Positions 30,353 through 37,116 of a stretch of 64,000 bases of DNA are shown here, piece after piece. The notes beneath the pieces are model-generated. The model did no database searches. It saw only the letters and a list, made by a program, of their open reading frames with translations, and was not told the origin of the DNA. This DNA is from Pseudomonadota bacterium (GTDB lineage: Bacteria; Pseudomonadota; Gammaproteobacteria; Burkholderiales; Burkholderiaceae_E). The stretch lies in contig JAEWGX010000130.1 of assembly GCA_023388075.1 (NCBI GenBank), positions 14,971-78,970 of the forward strand. The letters are read 5' to 3'. The position numbers and the translations under genes are program-made. How positions within the stretch are numbered: position 1 is the first letter of the stretch; the number at the start of each line of letters is the position of its first letter.

Positions 30353-32434
30353 ATGCGCCTCCGCCGTCTTGCCTCGCCACACCTGTCGCGGATCACTCAC
30401 CCGTCCTCCCGAGCCGACGCAGCCGTCGTTCGCGGCGACCCCCTCACCGGCCGCGCCCTCACCGGCCGCGCCCTCACCAGCCACGCCTTCGCCAGCAGCC
30501 TCAACCGCGTGGTGATCGCCGGCGTGCTGCTCGCCGCCTGCGCCCATGGACGCGCCGAAGAGGAGGGGCGGCTCCACGCCGCCGCGATCATGCCCGGCAT
30601 CGTCGTGACGGCGACCCGATCGCCGGAGCCGGCGGCGGACCTCGTCGCGGACGTCACCGTGCTGGAAGGCGACCTGGGACGCCGCGCTCAGGCGCTGCCG
30701 CAGTTGCTGCGCTTCGCGGGCGGGGTGCAGACGACGGTGCACGGCGGGCCCGCTGGCACGAGCGGCGTGCTGATACGGGGCGGCAGCACGGGGCACACGC
30801 TCACGCTGATCGAGGGCTTCCGGGTGTCGTCGGCATCGCTCGGCCACACCACGTTCGAAGGTCTGCCGATGGCGCACGTCGACCGCGTCGAGATCCTGCG
30901 GGGCCCGGCGTCGGCGCTCTACGGCGCCGATGCGCTGGCCGGCGTCGTGCAGCTCTTCGTTCCCACGGCCCGGCCAGGACTGCATGCCGATGCGCAAGCG
31001 GCCGTGGGCCAGCAGGCCACCCGCCAGGTCGCCGCGGCGCTGTCCGGCGGCAGCGAGCGGGTCGGCGCCGGCGTGCGGGTGAGCCGCGATCGCAGCGACG
31101 GCTTCAACGCGACCACGCCGGGGAACTTCGCTTTCAATCCCGACCGTGACGGCTACGAGCGCGAGGCGGTGTCTGCGCATCTCGACGCGATGCTCACGAC
31201 CGGCACCCGCCTGCGCGCGGTCGCGCTGCACGGCCAGTTGCGGGCCGACTTCGACGACGGCGCATTCCCGGGCGCGCGGACCGACCAGCGGACCGAGCTG
31301 GTCGGGCTGGTCGGCAGCCACGCGCTGGACGACGCGACCGACATCGGCGTGCGGCTTGGACAGACCGTCGACCGCTCCGACACGCGCGGCTTCTTCCCCG
31401 GCGACTTCCGCAGCCGCCAGCTGCAGTACGGGGTGGACGCGACCCGCCGGATCATGGCCGGACACCGACTGAAGCTCCTGCTGGAGCGCCTGGACGAGAA
31501 GGTGACCAGCAGCGCCTACGAAGGCGCGCGCGCTCCGCGCCGGACCACCGACTCCGTCGGACTCGTCTACCTCGGCGAAGCCGGCCGCCATCGCGTCCAG
31601 GCGAGCGTGCGCCACGACGACAGCGACCAGTACGGCGGACAGAACAGCTACACGGTCGCCTATGGCTACCACCTCACGCGGGGCCTGCGCGCCGGCGCGA
31701 GCCATGCCACCGGCTTCCATGCCCCGGGCTTCAACGACCTCTACTTCCCCAACTACGGCCGCCCGAGCATCCGGCCGGAGCGCTCCCGCTCGAGCGAGCT
31801 CGGGCTCTACTGGAACGCGCCGGCCAGGACGCCGGGGCGTCCCGCCGCCTCGCGCGGCGACGGCGCCGCGGGGGCGGACGGCTGGCACGCGAAGGCCGTC
31901 GTGTTCGAGTCCCGCGTGCGGGACCTGATCGCGTTCAACGCCCTCTGTCCGGACCCGGACCCGCGCTTCAGCTTCGGCTGCGCCGACAACGTCGATCGCG
32001 CGCGCATCCGGGGCCTCGGCCTCGCGCTCGGCCGCGACCTGCTGCTCGGCCGCGACGACGGATCGGGGACCGGCACCGGCCTTGCCTGGCATCTGGGTGT
32101 CGACTTCCTGGATCCGCGCAACCTCGCGACCAACGGGCTGCTCGCCCGCCGCGCGAGGCGCCAGCTCACTGCCGGAGCCGTCTGGGGGATAAGTGATCTC
32201 ATGCTCGGCGCCGACCTGGTGGTCGCCAGCGGCCGCTACGACGATGCCGCCAACACGCGCCCGCTCGGCGGGTACGCGCTCCTCGACCTGCGGGCTGCCT
32301 GGCGGCTCGCAACGGGCTGGCAGGCCTTCGTCACGGTAGCGAACGCGGGCGACCGGGCCTACGCGACCGCGGCCGACTACGCGCAGCAGGGGCGCCTGGT
32401 GATGGTGGGCGCCCGCTATCAGGCGTCGCGCTGA
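30353..32434 (+). CDS. btuB: TonB-dependent receptor, BtuB-like (vitamin B12 uptake)
   Basis: Outer-membrane receptor of 693 residues. After a long N-terminal leader and signal segment (VVIAGVLLAACAHGRAE) comes the TonB box/plug: IVVTATRSPEPAADL, QTTVHGGPAGTSGVLIRGG, VDRVEILRGPASALYGADALAGVV. A 22-strand barrel follows, ending in an aromatic-poor terminus (QGRLVMVGARYQASR). The B12 riboswitch upstream makes cobalamin the likely substrate. The leader before the signal segment is unusually long and holds three tandem 15-bp repeats; the true start may lie after ATG 30353. Confidence 0.88.
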   Translation: MRLRRLASPHLSRITHPSSRADAAVVRGDPLTGRALTGRALTSHAFASSLNRVVIAGVLLAACAHGRAEEEGRLHAAAIMPGIVVTATRSPEPAADLVADVTVLEGDLGRRAQALPQLLRFAGGVQTTVHGGPAGTSGVLIRGGSTGHTLTLIEGFRVSSASLGHTTFEGLPMAHVDRVEILRGPASALYGADALAGVVQLFVPTARPGLHADAQAAVGQQATRQVAAALSGGSERVGAGVRVSRDRSDGFNATTPGNFAFNPDRDGYEREAVSAHLDAMLTTGTRLRAVALHGQLRADFDDGAFPGARTDQRTELVGLVGSHALDDATDIGVRLGQTVDRSDTRGFFPGDFRSRQLQYGVDATRRIMAGHRLKLLLERLDEKVTSSAYEGARAPRRTTDSVGLVYLGEAGRHRVQASVRHDDSDQYGGQNSYTVAYGYHLTRGLRAGASHATGFHAPGFNDLYFPNYGRPSIRPERSRSSELGLYWNAPARTPGRPAASRGDGAAGADGWHAKAVVFESRVRDLIAFNALCPDPDPRFSFGCADNVDRARIRGLGLALGRDLLLGRDDGSGTGTGLAWHLGVDFLDPRNLATNGLLARRARRQLTAGAVWGISDLMLGADLVVASGRYDDAANTRPLGGYALLDLRAAWRLATGWQAFVTVANAGDRAYATAADYAQQGRLVMVGARYQASR
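30441..30485 (+). repeat. Three tandem 15-bp repeats in the btuB leader
   Basis: The unit CCCTCACCGGCCGCG occurs exactly at 30441-30455 and 30456-30470, and with two changes at 30471-30485. In frame it encodes a repeated LTGRA/LTSHA pentapeptide just before the signal segment. As the unit is a multiple of three, copy-number change would not break the frame. Confidence 0.85.
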
Positions 32435-33402
32435 ACGCCGACGCGATCGCCGGGCGCCGAACCTCGACGCGCGAGGATGCGGTCGGCCTCGGTGCGCCAG
32501 TCGGCGCTGCGCGCGAAGTCCGGATCGCCGCGACGGCCGAACACTTCCGCGTCCGCGAGGTCGGCCACCCACGCCTGGCGCTCGGCCGTGCCTTCGGCCG
32601 ACCACGGCACGAGTCCGGCCTCCTCCACGGTGCGCGCCACCTCGCGCACCTCCTCGGCACGACGCCGGCCGTGCTCGATCACGCGCTGGAAGAAGTACGC
32701 CGCCTGCCGCTCCCAATCGATGCCGGGGAAGGTCTCGTGGAGCGAGGCGATGACCGCATCCTCGACGCCATGGGCGCGCGCCGCCGTCAGCGACTCGATC
32801 ACCATCGCCTCCAGGCCCTTGATCATGACGCTGCGGCACATCTTGGTCGCGGAGGCCACGCCGAGCCGCTCCGAGGCGACCTTCGGAGCGAAGCCGAGCG
32901 CGGCGAGCTCCGGCTCGAGCGCGGCGGCGTCCGGTCCGCCGAGCAGCAGCGGCACCTTCAGGCGATACGGCGGCACCGACGTCATGACCGCGCCCTCGAC
33001 GTATCGGCCGCCCGCGGCTTCCACGATCGCGGCGGCACGCCGCTTGGCGCCGGGCGACGCGGAGTTGAAGTCGAGGAAGAAGGCGCCCGCCCGCAGGCCC
33101 GCGGCACAGGCCTCGGCGACCGGCACCGCCTGGCTCGCGGTCACCGCGCTCACCAGCAGGTCGGCCCCGGTCGCAAGGCCGGCAGCGGAGCTGGCGAACT
33201 CGACGCCGTGCCGGCGGGCATGCGCGTGCAGCGGCGCGGCCGCAGCGGCGTCGGCCAGCTTGATGTCGAAGGCGACGACCGCCCGACCGTCCGCGCGCAG
33301 GTCCTCGGCGAGGATGCGGCCCACCTCGCCGTACCCGACGAGACCGATGCGCCAGTCGGAGGCCTGTTTCATCGGACGTGCCCTCTTGTCGTTGGTGCTC
33401 AT
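32419..33402 (-). CDS. NAD(P)-binding 6-phosphogluconate dehydrogenase-like protein with DUF1932 domain
   Basis: 327 residues from ATG 33402, which overlaps the ligJ stop (ATGA); ATG 33372, preceded by AGAGGG, is an alternative. An N-terminal Rossmann domain (GLVGYGEVGRILAEDL) of the beta-hydroxyacid dehydrogenase type is followed by FLDFNSASPGAKRR and VEGAVMTSVPPYRLKVPLLLGG (in parts). The C-terminal helical domain with ATKMCRSVMIKGLEAMVIE matches DUF1932. Such genes often accompany ligJ in protocatechuate 4,5-cleavage clusters, where they may oxidise a hydroxy-acid intermediate; the exact substrate is not known. Confidence 0.8.
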   Translation of the reverse strand: MSTNDKRARPMKQASDWRIGLVGYGEVGRILAEDLRADGRAVVAFDIKLADAAAAAPLHAHARRHGVEFASSAAGLATGADLLVSAVTASQAVPVAEACAAGLRAGAFFLDFNSASPGAKRRAAAIVEAAGGRYVEGAVMTSVPPYRLKVPLLLGGPDAAALEPELAALGFAPKVASERLGVASATKMCRSVMIKGLEAMVIESLTAARAHGVEDAVIASLHETFPGIDWERQAAYFFQRVIEHGRRRAEEVREVARTVEEAGLVPWSAEGTAERQAWVADLADAEVFGRRGDPDFARSADWRTEADRILARRGSAPGDRVGVQRDA

Positions 33403-34424
33403 CGGCCTTGCGAGCGCAGCAGCGCATCCAGGCGCGGATAGACGCGCCGGGCGTTGCCCTCGTAGATGCGCGTCCGCTCGTCGGCGCCGAGGCCTGCCGC
33501 CTCGATATAGCGCCGGGTGTCGTCGTAGTGGTGGCCGGTCTCGGGATCGATGCCGCGCACCGCACCGATCATCTCGGAGGCGAACAGGATATTGTCCACC
33601 GGGATCACGCGGGTGAGCAGGTCGATGCCGGGCTGGTGATACACGCAGGTATCGAAGAACACGTTGCCAAGCAGGTGCTCGGCGAGCGGCGGCCGGCCCA
33701 TCTCCTGCGCGAGGCCGCGGAAGCGACCCCAGTGGTAGGGCACCGCGCCGCCGCCGTGCGGGATCACGAACCGCAGCGTGGGGAAGTCCGCGAAGAGATC
33801 GGCGGCGAGGCACTGCATGAAGGCGGTGGTGTCCGCGTTGAGGTAGTGGGCCCCGGTGGTATGGAAGCAGGCATTGCAACTGGTGGAGACGTGGATCATC
33901 GCCGGGACGTCCAGCTCCACCAGCTTCTCGTAGATCGGGTACCAGTGGCGGTCGGTGAGCGGCGGCTCGCGCCAGTGCCCGCCGGAAGGGTCCGGGTTCA
34001 GGTTGACCGCGACGAAGCCGTACTCGTTCACGCAGCGTTCGATCTCCGGCACGCAGGTCCGCGGGTCGACGCCGGGCGACTGGGGCAGCATCGCGGCGCC
34101 GACGAAGTGCCGCGGGAAGAGCCGCGACACGCGATGGCAGAGCTCGTTGCAGATCGCGGCCCAGGCGGCGCTCGTCTCGAAGCCGCCGACGTGATGCGCC
34201 ATGAAGCTCGCGCGCGGCGAGAACACCGTCAGGTCGCAGCCGCGCTCGCGCATCAGCCGCAACTGGTTGGCTTCGATCGACTCCCTCAGCTCGTCGTCGC
34301 CGATCCGCAGCTCCGAGGCCCGCGGCGATTCCGACGGGTTGCCGAGCGCGGCGACCTGCCGCTTGCGCCACGCCTCCAGCGCCGCCGGCGCGGTAGTGTA
34401 GTGGCCGTGGATGTCGATGATCAT
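33399..34424 (-). CDS. ligJ: 4-Oxalomesaconate hydratase (LigJ-type amidohydrolase)
   Basis: Zinc-dependent hydratase of the amidohydrolase-2 family converting the 4-oxalomesaconate tautomer to 4-carboxy-4-hydroxy-2-oxoadipate in protocatechuate 4,5-cleavage or gallate breakdown. ATG 34424 (GGAG 6 nt upstream) gives 341 residues, the length of LigJ. The start MIIDIHGHYTTAP has the metal HxH (His6, His8). Other sites are IHVSTSCNACFHTTG, FVIPHGGGAVPYHWGR and NILFASEMIGAVRG. Related amidohydrolases such as gamma-resorcylate decarboxylase are less likely. Confidence 0.85.
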   Translation of the reverse strand: MIIDIHGHYTTAPAALEAWRKRQVAALGNPSESPRASELRIGDDELRESIEANQLRLMRERGCDLTVFSPRASFMAHHVGGFETSAAWAAICNELCHRVSRLFPRHFVGAAMLPQSPGVDPRTCVPEIERCVNEYGFVAVNLNPDPSGGHWREPPLTDRHWYPIYEKLVELDVPAMIHVSTSCNACFHTTGAHYLNADTTAFMQCLAADLFADFPTLRFVIPHGGGAVPYHWGRFRGLAQEMGRPPLAEHLLGNVFFDTCVYHQPGIDLLTRVIPVDNILFASEMIGAVRGIDPETGHHYDDTRRYIEAAGLGADERTRIYEGNARRVYPRLDALLRSQGR

Positions 34425-34538
34425 GGATGGCTCCGAAGGATACCGCGATGCTGGCGTCGCCTGCGCATCGCCGCTCAACCGGCATTGGTGGTTCAGGCGC
34501 TACGATACGCCACGGCACGGCACCGACGAGGAGAACCG

Positions 34539-35108
34539 ATGAGCGTGGATTTCGAGGCCCTCCGGCGCTGCGCGCCCCCGGCCGGCATGCCTTTCGAGCT
34601 CACCAGGATCGGGCACGTGGTGCTCAACGTGAGCGACCTGCAGCGCTCGGTGGCGTTCTATACCGGGCTGCTCGGCTTTCGCGTCTCGGACGTGTACACG
34701 GAGGACATCATGCCGGGCGGCATGGTGTTCATGCGCTGCAATGCCGATCACCACGGGGTCGCGCTGGTCGGAGGCCTGCCGCCCGGTCGAGTGAACCAGG
34801 ACCTGAACCACCTGGCCTTCGAGGTCGGCTCGCTCGACGAGGTGGTCCGGGCGCGGGACCACCTCCGTGCGCAGGGGGTGCCGATCGACTTCGAGGGGCG
34901 GCGCCGGGCCGGTGTCCAGATCGCCGTGGAATTCCGCGATCCAGACGGCCACCGGCTGGAGATCTACTGGGGGCTGGATCGCATCGGCAGCAACGGCAGC
35001 GTCCGGCCGCCCTCGGAGTGGCGGGGCGCGACCAGCCTCGCGCAGGCCATCGCCGAGCCGGTCAACGGCCAGGACACGACCCTGCGCGATCGCAGCCTGC
35101 GCCCCTGA
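34539..35108 (+). CDS. VOC-family protein (glyoxalase/extradiol dioxygenase-like)
   Basis: 189 residues. A vicinal oxygen chelate module begins at about residue 20 (ELTRIGHVVLNVSDLQRSVAFY) with metal-ligand His in IGHVVLN. A second module has DLNHLAFEVGSLDEVV and a C-terminal glutamate in DGHRLEIYWG. Such proteins bind a divalent metal and act as ring-cleavage dioxygenases, lyases or glyoxalases. ATG 34539 follows GAGGAG. It is divergent from ligJ, so a role in the same aromatic pathway is plausible. Its last 47 nt overlap the convergent binding-protein gene. Confidence 0.75.
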   Translation: MSVDFEALRRCAPPAGMPFELTRIGHVVLNVSDLQRSVAFYTGLLGFRVSDVYTEDIMPGGMVFMRCNADHHGVALVGGLPPGRVNQDLNHLAFEVGSLDEVVRARDHLRAQGVPIDFEGRRRAGVQIAVEFRDPDGHRLEIYWGLDRIGSNGSVRPPSEWRGATSLAQAIAEPVNGQDTTLRDRSLRP

Positions 35109-36135
35109 CGCGGGCCCGCACCTGGTCGAGGTGCCGGCAGATCGCTTCGCCTGCATCCAGCGTGCGCGGCGTTGTCTGGGAGACGCCGTCGCCGTCGACG
35201 AGGAACAGGAAGTCGTCGGCCACCGCCGGGATGCCGGGGAATCGTCGCCAGCGCTGGAAGGGGTCCGGTCCGCCGGCGGAGCCGTGCCCGGCCGCGAGGA
35301 TCGCCTGCGGCGCGGCGGCCACCACCGCCTCGAGGCCGATCCGCGGCACCAGCTCGGGGCGTTCGCCGAAGAGATTGGTCCCGCCGCAGCGTTCGATCAG
35401 GTCGCTGATCCAGTGCCGCCCGTTGATCGTCATCAGCGGCTCCTCCCAGACCTGGTAGAACACGCGAACCGGCGCCTCGGCGCCCTGCCCCGCGGGGCCC
35501 ATCCGCGCCAGGCGGCGGCGAAAATCCCGCGCGGCCGCGGCGCCATCCGATCCGAGCAGCCGGCCGAGCCGCTCCAGGGTGGTGGCGATGCCCTCCAGCG
35601 TCTCGATCCGGCTGAGATAGACCGGGATGCCGAGCCGCCGCAAGGAAGCGAGCGGTCGCGGATCGTTGCCGCCGTCCCAGGCGAGCACCAGCTCCGGCCG
35701 GGCCGCCAGGATCGCCTCCACCGAGAGTCCGGACGAGTCGCCGATGCGCGGCAGCGCGCGTGCCGGGGGCGGATGGTCGCTGCCGGTCACCACCGCGACC
35801 AGCCGGTCGCCGCCGCCCGCGGCGAAGGCCAGCTCGGCAAGCGCCGGCGAGAGGGCGACCACGCGGCGCGCCGGCCGGGGCAGCGAGACGGCCTGCCCAC
35901 GGTCGTCCGTCACCGTGACGGAAGCGACCTCGGGCGCGACGCCCGGCGCCATGGCGGGGGCTTCGCCCGCCACTGCGGCCACCGCGGAGGGCGTGCCATG
36001 GGCAAGCGCGGCCAGGAGGCACGCCGCCGCGCCCGTCGCGGTCGCGACCGCCACCGCCCGGACAACGGCAGCCGGGCGCCAATCCAACCGGCGCCACCTC
36101 CCGTCCAACAGTTCCCATGCTCGTGACGTATTCAC
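35062..36135 (-). CDS. Cobalamin/iron-siderophore ABC transporter substrate-binding protein (BtuF/FecB-like)
   Basis: Helical-backbone metal receptor of about 357 residues from GTG 36135; the frame also allows an earlier ATG at 36213 that would run through a Fur-like box. A basic N-terminus and hydrophobic segment (AVVRAVAVATATGAAACLLAAL) act as export signal. The binding domain begins VTVTDDRGQAVSLPRPARRVVALSPALAEL, quoted in parts. GDSSGLSVEAILAARPELVLAW and GGTNLFGERPELVPRIGLE are family motifs. No permease or ATPase lies adjacent. The btuB gene nearby makes cobalamin plausible; a heme or siderophore ligand is the alternative. Confidence 0.78.
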   Translation of the reverse strand: MNTSRAWELLDGRWRRLDWRPAAVVRAVAVATATGAAACLLAALAHGTPSAVAAVAGEAPAMAPGVAPEVASVTVTDDRGQAVSLPRPARRVVALSPALAELAFAAGGGDRLVAVVTGSDHPPPARALPRIGDSSGLSVEAILAARPELVLAWDGGNDPRPLASLRRLGIPVYLSRIETLEGIATTLERLGRLLGSDGAAAARDFRRRLARMGPAGQGAEAPVRVFYQVWEEPLMTINGRHWISDLIERCGGTNLFGERPELVPRIGLEAVVAAAPQAILAAGHGSAGGPDPFQRWRRFPGIPAVADDFLFLVDGDGVSQTTPRTLDAGEAICRHLDQVRARVRGAGCDRAGSCPGR

Positions 36136-36160
36136 TTGCAAAGCCGGTTTCTTTCTGCTC

Positions 36161-36181
36161 AAATGCCAATCGTTCGCATTT
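36161..36181. promoter_or_regulatory. Fur-like box between the binding-protein gene and bfd
   Basis: AAATGCCAATCGTTCGCATTT is a near-perfect palindrome (8 of 10 mirrored base pairs match) with the 7-1-7 spacing TGCCAAT-C-GTTCGCA seen in Fur sites (TGANAAT-N-ATTNTCA). It lies 34 nt before bfd and 25 nt before the divergent binding-protein gene, and so could control both by iron. It is assigned by pattern and context. Confidence 0.6.
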
Positions 36182-36215
36182 GCTTTAGCAACCCAGGTGG
36201 GGTTCCGGACCAAAC

Positions 36216-36440
36216 ATGATCGTGTGCAACTGCTTCAACATCCGCGAGCGGGACCTGGCCGAGCTGGCCAGCGAAGGCCGGGGTTGCCTCCGATCCATCC
36301 GCGAAGCCACCGGACTCGGAACCAACTGCGGGAAGTGTATTCCCCACGCCCGGGAGGTCCTCGCCGCGAAGTCCGTGGCGCGGATGGTCACGACCGTCGA
36401 CCTATCCATCGTCGCGACGGTCACCCCGCTCGCCGCCTGA
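36216..36440 (+). CDS. bfd: Bacterioferritin-associated ferredoxin Bfd
   Basis: A [2Fe-2S] protein that docks on bacterioferritin and reduces the stored ferric core so that iron is released. It has 74 residues. Cluster ligands Cys4, Cys6 (MIVCNCFN) and Cys38, Cys41 (GTNCGKCI) match the BFD-like Fer2 domain. AGGTGGGG precedes ATG 36216. A Fur-like box is just upstream, agreeing with induction on iron limitation. Confidence 0.93.
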   Translation: MIVCNCFNIRERDLAELASEGRGCLRSIREATGLGTNCGKCIPHAREVLAAKSVARMVTTVDLSIVATVTPLAA

Positions 36441-36614
36441 GGAAGCAGCCACCGCTCGAGTCGCCCCTTCCCCTCCTCGCGCAACGGCCGGCCGAGACCA
36501 TCGGCGCGACCGCGTTGTCCGTTCGTCCCTGCACCCCCCGGGTAGAATGCCGATTGGCCCCGTCGACCGGCCAGCGCCGGCGTCGGCCCCGCGATTCCGA
36601 GGAGAAGTGCACCC

Positions 36615-37097
36615 ATGCGCGGAGACAAGAAGATCATCGACCTGCTCAACAAGCAGCTCACCAACGAGCTGACCGCCATCAACCAGTACTTCCTGCACGC
36701 GCGCACCGCGTCGCATTGGGGGTTCGAGCGCCTCGGCGAGAAGATCTACGAAGAATCGATCGGCGAGATGAAGCATGCCGACCGGCTGGTGAAACGCATC
36801 CTGCTGCTGGACGGGCTGCCCAACCTGCAGGCGCTCAACAAGCTGCACATCGGCGAGAACGTGCCGGAGATCCTCCAGGCGGATCTCGGACTGGAGCGCG
36901 CCGCCTACCAGCACGTGAAGCAGTCGATCCCGCAGATGGAAGCGGCGGGGGATTTCGTCTCGCGCGAGCTCTTCGTGGATATCCTGGACGATACGGAGCA
37001 GCACATCGACTGGCTGGAGACCCAACTGCAGCTGATCGACAAGGTCGGCCTGCAGAACTACCAGCAGTCGATGATGGGCGATTCCGAATCGGAGTGA
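36615..37097 (+). CDS. bfr: Bacterioferritin Bfr
   Basis: 24-mer heme-containing iron-storage ferritin. It has 160 residues. Ferroxidase ligands Glu18, Glu51, His54 and the heme-ligand Met52 (IGEMKHADRL) are at the E. coli positions. DDTEQHIDWLETQL gives the last glutamate and histidine. GAGGAG lies upstream. The 174-nt gap from bfd holds a possible -10 (TAGAAT at 36543-36548) without a matching -35. Confidence 0.96.
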   Translation: MRGDKKIIDLLNKQLTNELTAINQYFLHARTASHWGFERLGEKIYEESIGEMKHADRLVKRILLLDGLPNLQALNKLHIGENVPEILQADLGLERAAYQHVKQSIPQMEAAGDFVSRELFVDILDDTEQHIDWLETQLQLIDKVGLQNYQQSMMGDSESE

Positions 37098-37116
37098 ACC
37101 ACCGGTAGCAGTACCC

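Noticed and set aside
30161..33565. A 1134-codon open frame antisense to btuB
   Set aside because: It covers the riboswitch and btuB antisense and enters the DUF1932 gene in a wrong frame; no domain is recognisable.
36515..36548. Promoter TTGTCC...TAGAAT between bfd and bfr
   Set aside because: The two hexamers are separated by 22 nt, too far for a standard sigma70 promoter.
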